A stretch of DNA of 64,000 nt from Bosea beijingensis. GTDB taxonomy: Bacteria > Pseudomonadota > Alphaproteobacteria > Rhizobiales > Beijerinckiaceae. Positions 27,101-35,301 of the stretch are shown here, in pieces. Below the pieces are notes generated by a model. That model did not search any database, was not told the origin of the DNA, and saw only the letters and a list, made by a program, of their open reading frames with translations. The stretch covers positions 2,762,782-2,826,781 of the forward strand of contig NZ_CP132359.1 in assembly GCF_030758975.1 (NCBI RefSeq), given 5' to 3'. Both the position numbers and the translations under genes were made by a program. Position 1 is the first letter of the stretch, and the number at the start of each line of letters is the position of its first letter.

Positions 27101-27285
27101 CCGATGTCGCCGCGCGGCATCTTCAGTACCTTCTGGAATATCTCGACCGCCTGCGATCCGGCCGCGAGCCCTTCGTTTCGCGCCGCGCGCCCGACTATAT
27201 CCGCTATGCCAGCCCCTATGATCACCTGGCCCGCGTCAAGGAATGGTCGGCCGCGCCCGGTGGTGACGAGGGGGGCGAGGCATGA
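24175..27285 (+). CDS. addB: Double-strand break repair protein AddB
   Basis: Subunit of the AddAB helicase-nuclease that processes double-strand breaks for recombination. 1036 residues from ATG 24175 (MPEINLFSIPAGAPFLE), which overlaps the murU stop; this is the alphaproteobacterial AddB type. The C-terminal nuclease domain (about 750-1000) shows the RecB-family PD-(D/E)xK pattern: YRDPYQIHARKIL, GKLLHGIVEEF, GKADRIE, VDFKTG and the following Gln in APQLTLEA. The N-terminal part is the degenerate helicase domain. A 4-bp ATGA overlap joins it to addA. Confidence 0.95.
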   Translation: MPEINLFSIPAGAPFLEVLAQAMLDGRLGPVHDPADPAAMARTTLYLPTRRAARAFAAILAGKLGGKPLLLPRIVPLGDVDEAETALIGAGAWAQERAAPIAPLERRMLLTRLVDAWGRTANRKHLRLDPGEPSLVPATLAEAYGLAGDLASLLDQMQTEGVSVERLASLDAARFDRVWQLNAGFLAILGEAWPEILTERGACDPAAFRNRMLAAERDRLLDGGAIGPIIAAGSTGTVPATARLLAAIACLPNGAVVLPAIDLGLEQRAWDAIAREPAPSHPQAALHHLMDVLEAVRDDVRELSQPDAASGARAALLREAMLPASVTELWSDVGTRVPEAMAAEGFKGLRVVEAADEREEALIVAIALRETLERPGAHAALVTPDRGLAERVAVELKRWGVEVDDSAGLPLGRWPAGSLLRLILEAMLAEMAPVALVPLLAHPLCRLGLGRDVLARGAAALDIGTWRGLTVGRGMPGLEVALGNWEAIRESGHVPRPRKRLTTEDQAAAAKVLHALGAASAALREAFAAETPTLAAVVTAARMAVTAFSTNEAGTPLAFVGPDGEALSGLFDDLAGAEAVMPPNGTARDFVAILDGLLAETVVKRAAPGYPRVAIWGLLEARLLEADHVVLGGLNETVWPPQTTTDSFINRPMRAELGLSPPERRIGQTAHDFVMAALAPEVTLTRPRKAGESETIASRFWQRLQAVTPQPVWAKAVEEGAKLRALAGALSAPADAKPIGRPAPRPPRDLQPLALSVTEVETLYRDPYQIHARKILKLDALDDLVADPTAQDRGKLLHGIVEEFTKTYPEGLPADAQGQLVGLGTRLFRAYDDVPEVRAFWWPRFLLTAGHFIRWDERRRGDIAKIGVELFTAASFPLADGSEFRLSGKADRIELTRKPSLRIVDFKTGAPPSKKQVEKGFAPQLTLEADLAARAGFKGLAGPLPVDDVLYVKLHHDPKGWATSTPLKFDDDEPLADVAARHLQYLLEYLDRLRSGREPFVSRRAPDYIRYASPYDHLARVKEWSAAPGGDEGGEA

Positions 27286-30200
27286 AGCCGGGCTGGATCG
27301 TCCCGCCACTGACCAACCAGCGCCAGGCGCAGGCTGCCGATCCCGGCCTTTCCGCCTGGGTCTCGGCCAATGCCGGCTCAGGCAAGACCCATGTGCTCGT
27401 CAACCGCGTGCTCAGGCTGCTGCTCGACGATGTCGCGCCCGGCCGGATGCTCTGCATCACCTATACGAAGGCCGCGGCCGCCAACATGGCGAACCGCATC
27501 TTCAAGGCGCTGAGCGCCTGGGCGACGCTCTCCGACGAGGCTCTTGCCAAGGCGTTGACCGATCTGACCGGCCGCTCCCCGACTCTGGCCGAGCGGGCCA
27601 AGGCCCGCCGCCTTTTCGCGCAGGCGCTGGAGACACCGGGCGGCCTGCGCATCGAGACGATCCACGCCTTCTGCACCCGCGTGCTGCAGGCGGCACCCTT
27701 CGAGGCCAATGTGCCGCCGCGCTTCGAGGTCGCCGACGATCTGGCCCAGGCCGAGATGCTGCGCGCGGCGCGGCGCGAACTGCTCGCCCTCGTCGCGGCC
27801 GAGCCGAACGGGCCGGAAGCACGCGCACTCGACCTGCTCGCGAGGCTCGCGGCGCAGGACTCGTTCGAGACCATGTTCCAGGAGGCTTTGCGCCAGCGCG
27901 CCCTGTTCAGCGACGAGAACGGCCGCGCCCGCGATGCCGGCGCGGTGACCGACGGCATCGCCGCTTTCCTCGACATCGCGCCCGACCTCTCGGCCGATGC
28001 GATCAGGGCGCGCTTCCGCGATGATCTGGCCTCGCTGCCGGGATTGCACGCCCTGATCGAGGCACTTCAGGCCGGCAGCGCCACCCGCCAGAATTTTGCG
28101 GCGAACCTGCGCACCCTGCTCGCCGGGCAGGACGATGGCGACCCCGTCGCTTTCTGCCGCCGTGGTTTCATCACCGAGGCCGGCACCATCAACGCCAATA
28201 TCCGCGGCAAGGGCAAATCCGAATTCGACGGTGCCTTGCTGGCGACGTTGGAGAACCTCGCCACCTGCCTGCTCGGCGCCTCCGAGCAGTTGAACGCCGT
28301 CGCGATTCGCGATCGCAGCGCCGCGCTCGCACTTCTGGTGACGCGCATGCTCGCGTCCTACCAGCGCCAGAAGAGCCTGCGCTCGCTGCTCGATTATGAC
28401 GACCTGATCGCGCGCACGCGTTCGCTGCTGGAGCGGGTCGAGGCCGCCTGGGTGCTCTACAAGCTCGATGCCGGCATCGATCACATCCTGCTCGACGAGG
28501 CGCAGGATACCGGCGAGGCGCAATGGGCGATCCTGCGCAAGCTCGCCGAGGAGTTCACGGGCGGAGGCGATCTCCGGGCGAAGCCGCGGACCATCTTCGT
28601 CGTCGGTGACGAGAAGCAGTCGATCTATGGCTTCCAGGGCGCTGCCCCCTCGGCCTTCGGTGAGGAGCGCCGGGCGCTTGGCAATCGCATCCGGGCGGCG
28701 GAGCAGGATTTCGAGGCGATCAGCCTCAACACCTCCTTCCGCTCGGCGCCGGACATCATGCGGGCGGTCGATGCCGTCTTCGCCCTGCCGGAGCATGCGC
28801 GCGGCCTCGTCTTCGACGGCGCGACGCGCCCGGAAATCCACGACACCGTCCGCCGCAGCGCACCCGGCACCGTCGATATCTGGCCGCTTGCCGCCGATGA
28901 CACCGGCGAGCCGCCCGATGCCTGGACCACGCCGGTCGACGCGCCGGAGCGGCGCAGCGGCACGGTGAAGCTCGCCGAGCGCATCGCGGGGACCTTGCAG
29001 CGTTGGCATCGCGACCGCCGCGACGATCTCGGTCATCCCTTCGCGGCCGGCGACGTCATGATCCTGCTGCGCCAGCGCGGCGCGCTGTTCGAGGCGATCG
29101 TCAAGGCGCTCAAGGATGCCGGCGTCCCCGTCGCCGGCCGCGACAGGCTGACGCTCGCCGAGCATCCGGCGGTGGAGGATCTCGTCGTGCTCGGCCGCGC
29201 CCTGCTCCTGCCTGATGACGACCTGACGCTGGCGACCGCGCTCAAGACGCCGTTGATCGATCTCGACGACGACGACCTCCTGCGCCTCGCGCCCACCCGC
29301 AAGGGCTCGCTGCGTGCCGCCTTGCAGGAGGCCGCCGCAACCGAACCGCGCTATGCGGTTGCCGAGGCGAAGCTCGTGCGCTGGACGCAGCAGGCCGGGC
29401 GGCAGGGGCCGTTCCGCTTCATCGCCGATTTGCTCGGCCCCGGCGGCGGACGCAATCTCGCGCTCGCCCGGCTCGGCGCCGAGGCGGGCGACGCGCTCGA
29501 CGCCTTCCTCAATGCCGCGCTCGACCACGAGCGTCGCTACGGCCCGTCGCTCGCCGGCTTCCTCCAGCATGTCGCCGGCAGCGCTGCCGATGTGAAGCGT
29601 GACCTCTCGGCCAGTGCCGGCGAGGTTCGCGTCATGACCGTGCATGGCTCGAAAGGGTTGGAGGCCAAGATCGTGATCCTCGCCGATCTCGGTGTCGAGC
29701 CGGGTGCGCGGCGCCTGCCGAAAATCCTGGCCGTGCCGACGCCGTCAGGCGATCTCGTGCCGCTCTGGCCTCCGGCCTCCGCAGAGGATGTCCAGGCCAC
29801 TGCCGCGGCCAAGGCCGGGGTGGTCGCGCAGATGGTCGAGGAGCATCATCGCCTGCTCTATGTCGCGATGACCCGTGCGGAGGATCGACTGATCGTCTGC
29901 GGCGCTCAAGTCAAAGGCGAGGCACCGCCCGGAAGCTGGTATGCGATGATCGAGCAGGGCCTGATGCAGTCGGATGCTGGCCTGCAGCCGATCGGCGAGG
30001 GCGAAGACACCACGTTGCGCTTCATGGTCTCGCCCCCGTCATCGGCAGAAGAGGAAGCCGGCCGGTCGGAGGGTGAAACCACGCCCCGTACCGTGCCGGA
30101 TTGGCTGGGCAAACGGGTCGTGCGCGAGGCCGAACCTCTGCCGCCGCTGAAGCCGTCGAGCGCGCTGACGGCCGCCGATGGCGACGAGCGGCCGGGCGAT

Positions 30201-30776
30201 GGTCCTTTCCTTGCCGAAGCCGCGGCGGCCGGCCGATTGGCGCATCTCCTCCTCCAGGTCCTGCCGGGCGTGCCTGAGATGCGCCGCCTCGCCACGGCGG
30301 AAGCCCTTGCTGAAGCCCGCGGTGGTGCCCTGCGGACCGAGCGGCGCGCGACCATCGTCACTGATGCCCTGCAATTGCTGGCAGCCCCGGCGCTGGCCGG
30401 GCTCTTCGCCCCTGATGCGCTTGCGGAAGTGCCTGTTGCAGGCTCGATCCATTTGCCTGACGGTGAAGCCCGCACCGTCTCCGGGCGGATCGACCGCCTC
30501 GCCGTCACCCCCGACAGTGTCATCGTCGCGGACTTCAAGACCACGGCCCGGCCACCGCGGGCGGTCGATGCGATTCCGGTCACAACCATCGCACAGCTCG
30601 CCGCCTATGCCGCGCTGATGCGGGCGATCTATCCGGGACGAACGGTGCGGGCTCTGGCGATCTATACGGCAAGCCTGACCTGTTTCGAGCTGGATTCGAG
30701 CCGGCTTGATGCGGCGCTCGCCGGGCTGGCGGCCAATGAGGCTGCCGGCACCAGCGCGGGAGCGCCCACGCCATGA
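27282..30776 (+). CDS. addA: Double-strand break repair helicase AddA
   Basis: UvrD/Rep-type 3'-5' helicase subunit with a C-terminal nuclease domain, 1164 residues. Walker A ANAGSGKTHV at about 30-39, motif Ia CITYTKAAAANMANRI, motif II LLDEAQDTGEAQW, motif III VGDEKQSIYGFQGA, motif V VMTVHGSKGLEA, motif VI YVAMTRAEDRL, and nuclease marks GRIDRLA and ADFKTT near the C-terminus. Starts at an ATGA overlap with addB and ends at an ATGA overlap with the DUF1345 gene, so all three are coupled. Confidence 0.96.
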   Translation: MKPGWIVPPLTNQRQAQAADPGLSAWVSANAGSGKTHVLVNRVLRLLLDDVAPGRMLCITYTKAAAANMANRIFKALSAWATLSDEALAKALTDLTGRSPTLAERAKARRLFAQALETPGGLRIETIHAFCTRVLQAAPFEANVPPRFEVADDLAQAEMLRAARRELLALVAAEPNGPEARALDLLARLAAQDSFETMFQEALRQRALFSDENGRARDAGAVTDGIAAFLDIAPDLSADAIRARFRDDLASLPGLHALIEALQAGSATRQNFAANLRTLLAGQDDGDPVAFCRRGFITEAGTINANIRGKGKSEFDGALLATLENLATCLLGASEQLNAVAIRDRSAALALLVTRMLASYQRQKSLRSLLDYDDLIARTRSLLERVEAAWVLYKLDAGIDHILLDEAQDTGEAQWAILRKLAEEFTGGGDLRAKPRTIFVVGDEKQSIYGFQGAAPSAFGEERRALGNRIRAAEQDFEAISLNTSFRSAPDIMRAVDAVFALPEHARGLVFDGATRPEIHDTVRRSAPGTVDIWPLAADDTGEPPDAWTTPVDAPERRSGTVKLAERIAGTLQRWHRDRRDDLGHPFAAGDVMILLRQRGALFEAIVKALKDAGVPVAGRDRLTLAEHPAVEDLVVLGRALLLPDDDLTLATALKTPLIDLDDDDLLRLAPTRKGSLRAALQEAAATEPRYAVAEAKLVRWTQQAGRQGPFRFIADLLGPGGGRNLALARLGAEAGDALDAFLNAALDHERRYGPSLAGFLQHVAGSAADVKRDLSASAGEVRVMTVHGSKGLEAKIVILADLGVEPGARRLPKILAVPTPSGDLVPLWPPASAEDVQATAAAKAGVVAQMVEEHHRLLYVAMTRAEDRLIVCGAQVKGEAPPGSWYAMIEQGLMQSDAGLQPIGEGEDTTLRFMVSPPSSAEEEAGRSEGETTPRTVPDWLGKRVVREAEPLPPLKPSSALTAADGDERPGDGPFLAEAAAAGRLAHLLLQVLPGVPEMRRLATAEALAEARGGALRTERRATIVTDALQLLAAPALAGLFAPDALAEVPVAGSIHLPDGEARTVSGRIDRLAVTPDSVIVADFKTTARPPRAVDAIPVTTIAQLAAYAALMRAIYPGRTVRALAIYTASLTCFELDSSRLDAALAGLAANEAAGTSAGAPTP

Positions 30777-31432
30777 GATACGTGCCGCATTCCCTGTCCC
30801 TGCGCCCGCGCCTGTTGATCGCACTGTCTGCCGGGGCGGGGCTGAGCCTGCTGCTGCCCGGCGAATGGCGCTGGGCGACGCGGCTGCTGGTCGCCTGGGA
30901 TGCCGGTGCGATCCTCTATCTCGCTCTGCTGGCGACGACGATGTTCACCGAGACGGTCGACGAGATCCGGGCGCGGGCGGAGCAGCAGGACGAGGGGGCC
31001 GTCGCCATCCTCGTCATCTCCTGCCTTGCGGCGAGCGCAAGTCTGGCCGCCATCGCGGTCCAGCTTGCCGGCATCGGGACCATTCCGGCCGGCGAACGCG
31101 GCATTCATCTCGCGCTCGGCGGCGTCACGATCCTGTGTTCCTGGGTACTGCTGCACGCCTTCTTCACGCTGCACTATGCCGGCATCTACTATCGCGGCGG
31201 CAAGGCCGAGCCCTGCCTTGATTTCCCCGGCAAGGGCGAGCCCGATTATGTCGATTTCCTGTATTTCTCCTACACGATCGGCTGCACCTCGCAGACCTCC
31301 GATGTCGGTGTGAGCACGCGCCAGGCGCGGGGCATCGTGCTCGCGCATTCGGTGCTGACCTTCATCTTCAACACCTCGATCCTGGCCATGGCGATCAATG
31401 TCGGGGCGAGCCTGGTCTCGGGCGGGTCGTGA
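30773..31432 (+). CDS. DUF1345 family membrane protein
   Basis: 219-residue polytopic membrane protein with about five hydrophobic segments (about 12-30, 40-58, 80-102, 110-135 and 185-210). The DUF1345 signature is clear: HAFFTLHYAGIYY followed by DFLYFSYTIGCTSQTSDV. Function unknown; the YFSYTIGCTSQTSDVGV stretch resembles a potassium-channel-like pore region seen in this family. The start overlaps the addA stop by 4 bp. Between its end and trxA (31433-31549) no gene is seen. Confidence 0.88.
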   Translation: MRYVPHSLSLRPRLLIALSAGAGLSLLLPGEWRWATRLLVAWDAGAILYLALLATTMFTETVDEIRARAEQQDEGAVAILVISCLAASASLAAIAVQLAGIGTIPAGERGIHLALGGVTILCSWVLLHAFFTLHYAGIYYRGGKAEPCLDFPGKGEPDYVDFLYFSYTIGCTSQTSDVGVSTRQARGIVLAHSVLTFIFNTSILAMAINVGASLVSGGS

Positions 31433-31549
31433 GGCGCCGAATTCACTTCTGCCCTGCGGCGCATGCGCCTTGACCTAGGGGGGCGGCATTCATAGCTTCG
31501 CTGGCGAAGGGTGGCATTGCCTCCCATTGAAACCGAAAGGCGGCCAGTC

Positions 31550-31870
31550 ATGGCAACGAGCAAGGTAACCGACGCGAGCTTCGAGGCCGATGTCCTCAAG
31601 TCGTCCGAGCCGGTCGTGGTGGATTTCTGGGCGGAATGGTGCGGCCCCTGCCGCATGATCGGCCCGGCGCTCGAGGAGATCGCGACCGAGCTCAACGGCA
31701 AGGTCAAGATCGTCAAGATGAATGTCGACGAGAATCAGCAGATCCCAGCCCAGTTCGGCATCCGCTCGATCCCGACCCTGATGCTGTTCAAGGACGGCAA
31801 GCTCGCCTCGCAGAAGGTCGGCGCCGCTCCCAAGAGCGATCTCTCGCGCTGGATTTCCGCCGCGGTCTGA
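31550..31870 (+). CDS. trxA: Thioredoxin 1
   Basis: 106-residue thioredoxin, the main cytoplasmic disulfide reductant. Active site WCGPC with Cys31 and Cys34, preceded by VVDFWAEW; cis-Pro in [11 protein letters not shown]. The start is ATG 31550; the longer frame upstream lacks family similarity. trxA after addA is a usual rhizobial order. A bidirectional terminator follows. Confidence 0.97.
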   Translation: MATSKVTDASFEADVLKSSEPVVVDFWAEWCGPCRMIGPALEEIATELNGKVKIVKMNVDENQQIPAQFGIRSIPTLMLFKDGKLASQKVGAAPKSDLSRWISAAV

Positions 31871-31890
31871 TTCGCTTGGCTCCAGGCATG

Positions 31891-31927
31891 AAAAAAGGCC
31901 CGCTTCCGATGAGGGAGCGGGCCTTTT
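31891..31927. terminator. Bidirectional terminator between trxA and doxX
   Basis: Six A (31891-31896), stem GGCCCGCT (31897-31904), loop of 11 nt, stem AGCGGGCC (31916-31923), four T. It serves trxA on plus and the convergent DoxX gene on minus. Confidence 0.88.
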
Positions 31928-31949
31928 CTGTTCAAGCCAGGTCTGAGTC

Positions 31950-32336
31950 TCAGCCCTTGCGGGACTCGATGGCGAAGGCGCCGGGGCCGGCGGTGGCGAT
32001 GTAGAGGAAGATGAAGCTGAACAGCATCGCAGCCTCGCCGCCGTTCAGCAGCGGATAGAAGCCCTTCGAGCCATGCGCCATCCAGTAGGCGACGGCCATC
32101 AGGCCCGAGAGGACGAAGGCGGCCGGGCGTGTCAGGAAGCCGACGAGGACGAGCGTGCCGCCGACGATCTCCAGCACGCCGGCGATCCAGGGCAGCGACA
32201 TCGCGGCCGGCATGCCCCAGGACGGCGGAGCCGGGAAGCCCAGTAGCTTCTGCGTGCCGTGCGAGATGAAGGTCAGCGCGGTGAAGATGCGGAGCAGACC
32301 GAGCGTGTACGGCGCGTAGCGGGACAGAGACTGCAT
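31950..32336 (-). CDS. DoxX family membrane protein
   Basis: 128 residues, four predicted membrane segments. DoxX signature: LGLLRIFTALTFISHGTQKLLGFP at the N-terminus, then ALPWIAGVLEIVGG-type middle (here SLPWIAGVLEIVGGTLVLVGFLTR) and AYWMAHG. DoxX proteins were named for a thiosulfate:quinone oxidoreductase subunit, but most bacterial members have unknown membrane-redox or stress roles. Divergent from the PBP gene; the 254-bp interval contains GTTTGC repeats. Confidence 0.88.
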   Translation of the reverse strand: MQSLSRYAPYTLGLLRIFTALTFISHGTQKLLGFPAPPSWGMPAAMSLPWIAGVLEIVGGTLVLVGFLTRPAAFVLSGLMAVAYWMAHGSKGFYPLLNGGEAAMLFSFIFLYIATAGPGAFAIESRKG

Positions 32337-32406
32337 GCAGGTATCCTTGATTCAGATGCCGGAAGGATGGATTGGTGTCCTTGCGGGTTCTAGGCGAGCG
32401 ATCCGA

Positions 32407-32471
32407 GTTTGCGCAATATCCCGGTTGTTGACGATTCCGTTTGCGTGTTTGCAAGTTAGATCACGTTTGCG
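32407..32471. repeat. Four GTTTGC(G/A) repeats between doxX and the PBP gene
   Basis: Copies at 32407-32413, 32439-32445, 32447-32453 and 32465-32471; three are GTTTGCG and one GTTTGCA. Two are only 8 bp apart start to start. Short direct repeats of this kind can be sites for OmpR-family regulators. ChvI, encoded 19 kb away, is one candidate, but I do not remember its consensus well enough to claim a match. The other bases of 32337-32590 show no further feature. Confidence 0.4.
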
Positions 32472-32590
32472 CGACGGGTCGAGGCCCTTCGCCGCATTGC
32501 ACGCTTTACGAACCCTTAAAAGCGCCATGTTTGAATCCTGTGTGACCTGACCGCATTGCGAGGCGGCTTGGCGGCCGAAAACGGGGCAGG

Positions 32591-34756
32591 ATGAACGACC
32601 GGATTGCACGAGGCGAGCGGCGCGAGCCCTCCTTTGGTTATGAGCGTGACGAGCGTCACGTGGACGGTGAGATGCGCCTTTCTCCAGACGATCGCCCGAC
32701 CCGCTTCCGTAACGCCCCGGCCCAGCCCGAGCCGAGCCGGCAGCTCCGCAATCCGCCGAAGCGCGACAAGCGCGGCGGTGGCGGAGGAGGTGGGGGCAAG
32801 CGCCGCGGCCGGCGCGGCCGCCGCACATTTATGGGCGGCCTGTTCTACTGGACGATGGTGTTCGGCCTCTGGTGCCTCATCGGCGTCGGCGGTGTCGTCG
32901 CCTATCACGCCTCGCAATTGCCGCCGATCGACCAGCTTACCGTGCCGAAGCGGCCGCCGAACATCGCGATCCTCGCCGCCGACGGCTCGCTGCTCGCCAA
33001 TCGCGGCGAGACCGGTGGGCGCACCGTCACCATCGGCGAGATACCGCCCTATCTGCCGCGCGCCTTCGTCGCGATCGAGGACCGGCGCTTCTACGAGCAT
33101 TTCGGCATCGACCCGATCGGCATCACCCGCGCGCTCGTCACCAATCTGCGTGGGCGCGGCGTGGCGCAGGGCGGCTCGACGCTGACCCAGCAGCTCGCCA
33201 AGAACCTCTTCCTGACGCAGGAGCGCACGGCAGCCCGCAAGATCCAGGAGGCGATCCTGGCGCTCTGGCTGGAGCGCACCTACACCAAGGACCAGATCCT
33301 CGAACTTTACCTGAACCGCGTCTATTTCGGCTCGGGCGCCTATGGCGTCGAGGCTGCTGCGCAGCGCTATTTCAACAAGTCGGCGCGCTCGGTGACGATC
33401 GCGGAAGCGGCGATGCTCGCCGGTCTCGTTCAGGCCCCGTCCCGGCTCGCGCCCAACCGCAACCCCGATCTGGCCGAGAAGCGCGCCCAGCTCGTCATCG
33501 CCGCGATGGCCGATCAGGGCTTCATCACGCAGGCCGCCGCCAAGACCGCGCTGACGGCGCCGGCCGAGGTGCCGGAGCGGGTCGGCGCCGGTTCGGTCAA
33601 CTATGCCGCCGACTATGTCATGGACGTGCTCGACGATTTCATCGGCGCGGTCGAGGGTGACGTTACCGTCCTGACCACGATCGATTCGAAGCTGCAGTCC
33701 TCGGCCGAGACGACGCTCGTCGATGCGCTGTCGGCGCAAGGCGCCAAGCTGAACGCGTCGCAGGGCGCGGTCGTTTCGCTCGCGCCCGACGGCGCCATCC
33801 GCGCGCTGATCGGCGGCCGTGATTATACCAAGAGCCAGTTCAACCGCGCCACGGCGGCGCGGCGACAGCCGGGCTCGTCCTTCAAGCCCTTCGTCTATCT
33901 GACCGCGCTCGAGAAGGGCATGACGCCCGACACCATCCGCGACGATGCGCCCGTCTCGATCAAGGGCTGGGAGCCGGAGAACTATTCGCGCAACTATCGC
34001 GGTCCGGTGACGCTCGCGACGGCGATGCAGAATTCGCTCAACACGGTCGCCGCCCGGCTGATCCAGGAGGTGACGCCCAGGGAGGTCATCCGCACGGCTC
34101 AGCGCCTCGGCATCAACTCGGCCCTCCAGCCGAACCTGTCGCTGGCGCTCGGCACATCGGAGGTGACGCCGCTGGAGTTGACGGCCGCCTATGCGACCTT
34201 CGCCAATGGCGGCCAGTCGGTACTGCCCTATGTCATCCGCGAGGTGCGCCAGACCAATGGCAAGGTCGTCTACGCCCGCAAGGCCGCGAACCTCGGCCCG
34301 GTCATCCAGCCGCAATATCTCGCCATGATCAACACCATGTTCAATGGCGTGATGAACGGCGGCACCGGCAGCAAGTTCAACATCCCGGGCTGGCAGGTCG
34401 GCGGCAAGTCCGGCACGACGCAGGATTACGGCGACGCCTGGTTCGTCGGCTTCACCGCCAGGCTCGTCACCGCCGTCTGGGTCGGCAACGACGACGCCTC
34501 GAAGATGAAGCGCGTCACCGGCGCGGGCCTGCCCGGCGAAATCTGGGGCAAGTACATGAAGACGGCCCATGCCGGTGCCCAGCCGATTCCGCTGCCGGGC
34601 GGCCTCTGGCAGGGCGCGCCGAAGACGATTGGTGACGGTGCGCCGATGGCCGATGCGCGCATCCCGGCCGCGCCGGCCCAGCCCCAGGGCGATAGCGGCT
34701 GGGTTCGCCCGGCGCCGCAGGAGAAGAATTTCTTCGAGCGGCTCTTCGGCGGCTGA
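32591..34756 (+). CDS. Class A penicillin-binding protein (PBP1A family)
   Basis: Bifunctional peptidoglycan synthase, 721 residues: cytoplasmic tail (1-80) with a Gly8 run and an Arg/Lys/Gly stretch (61-78), membrane helix at about 84-105, GT51 glycosyltransferase (about 130-300) with catalytic Glu163 in AIEDRRFYEH and the second motif QGGSTLTQQLAKN, then transpeptidase (about 390-670) with SSFK (nucleophile Ser429, Lys432), QNSLNT and KSGTT (606-610). The SD GGGGCAGG lies just before ATG 32591. The last 20 bp, ending with the stop, recur exactly at 36322-36341. It is not obviously paired with other wall genes here, although MurU and AmgK lie about 9 kb upstream. Confidence 0.94.
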   Translation: MNDRIARGERREPSFGYERDERHVDGEMRLSPDDRPTRFRNAPAQPEPSRQLRNPPKRDKRGGGGGGGGKRRGRRGRRTFMGGLFYWTMVFGLWCLIGVGGVVAYHASQLPPIDQLTVPKRPPNIAILAADGSLLANRGETGGRTVTIGEIPPYLPRAFVAIEDRRFYEHFGIDPIGITRALVTNLRGRGVAQGGSTLTQQLAKNLFLTQERTAARKIQEAILALWLERTYTKDQILELYLNRVYFGSGAYGVEAAAQRYFNKSARSVTIAEAAMLAGLVQAPSRLAPNRNPDLAEKRAQLVIAAMADQGFITQAAAKTALTAPAEVPERVGAGSVNYAADYVMDVLDDFIGAVEGDVTVLTTIDSKLQSSAETTLVDALSAQGAKLNASQGAVVSLAPDGAIRALIGGRDYTKSQFNRATAARRQPGSSFKPFVYLTALEKGMTPDTIRDDAPVSIKGWEPENYSRNYRGPVTLATAMQNSLNTVAARLIQEVTPREVIRTAQRLGINSALQPNLSLALGTSEVTPLELTAAYATFANGGQSVLPYVIREVRQTNGKVVYARKAANLGPVIQPQYLAMINTMFNGVMNGGTGSKFNIPGWQVGGKSGTTQDYGDAWFVGFTARLVTAVWVGNDDASKMKRVTGAGLPGEIWGKYMKTAHAGAQPIPLPGGLWQGAPKTIGDGAPMADARIPAAPAQPQGDSGWVRPAPQEKNFFERLFGG
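34737..34756 (+). repeat. Left copy of an exact 20-bp direct repeat bounding an inserted segment
   Basis: AGCGGCTCTTCGGCGGCTGA: the last 20 bases of the PBP gene including its stop. An identical copy lies at 36322-36341, next to the end of the MFS gene. Without the intervening DNA, the PBP stop TGA would abut the MFS stop complement TCA. A chance 20-base match is unlikely in so small a space. Confidence 0.85.
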
Positions 34757-35301
34757 GGCTTAGATCTTCGCTGCGCGAAGCATCCGATCGCGGACAGCAG
34801 CATCATGCAGAAGACGGGATGGCGCTTCGCAGCCTTCGGCTTTGGCGCCGGCCGGGGCGCCTACGTCCTCGAAATGGCACGCGTTCTCGACAAGGTCCCT
34901 GACGGTCCGATGCCGTCCGCGCCGGCTCCGGGGAGCCGGTGACTATGTCGCTTCATCTTACGCCGATCCGGCAAGGCCTAGCGTGAGTTCGGCTGACGCG
35001 CCGGGCTCGACCTTGCAGAGATCTGAGCGTTGAATCGGCATTTCTGTCTGGCCATCCCAAAATTGATTGCCGGAGCAAGACCTGAGGAGGTCGCGGGTCA
35101 GGGCCGCGACCTGGAAAGGGTGTCCAAAGCGGCTCGTAAGTAGTGGCCCTGAAATCGGGCTTTTGAGACCCTGCTTTGCTAATACGGTCTCAGAGAGAAA
35201 AAGCCTCTATCTTGAGCTCGTCTGAGCCGCTAGGAAGATTTCTGTATGGAGTGGTTCCCGCGAGCGCAGCTCCTTTTGTGAAGAGCGGATGGGGTTGTCG
35301 G
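34757..35301. other. 545-bp gap without a recognisable gene, inside the repeat-bounded segment
   Basis: No supported gene or RNA. It contains a hairpin CTTCGC-tgc-GCGAAG at 34766-34780 just after the PBP gene (no T-run, so weak as a terminator), a 9-bp perfect stem AGGTCGCGG/CCGCGACCT at 35088-35096 and 35104-35112 with a 7-nt loop, and a 6-bp inverted repeat GAGACC/GGTCTC near 35165-35191. The right part is AT-richer than the rest of the window: 27 G+C of 60 at 35161-35220, against about two thirds typical here. It may be foreign DNA. Confidence 0.6.

Noticed and set aside
34766..34780. Terminator after the PBP gene
   Set aside because: The 6-bp hairpin has only a 3-nt loop and no T-run; too weak to call a terminator.
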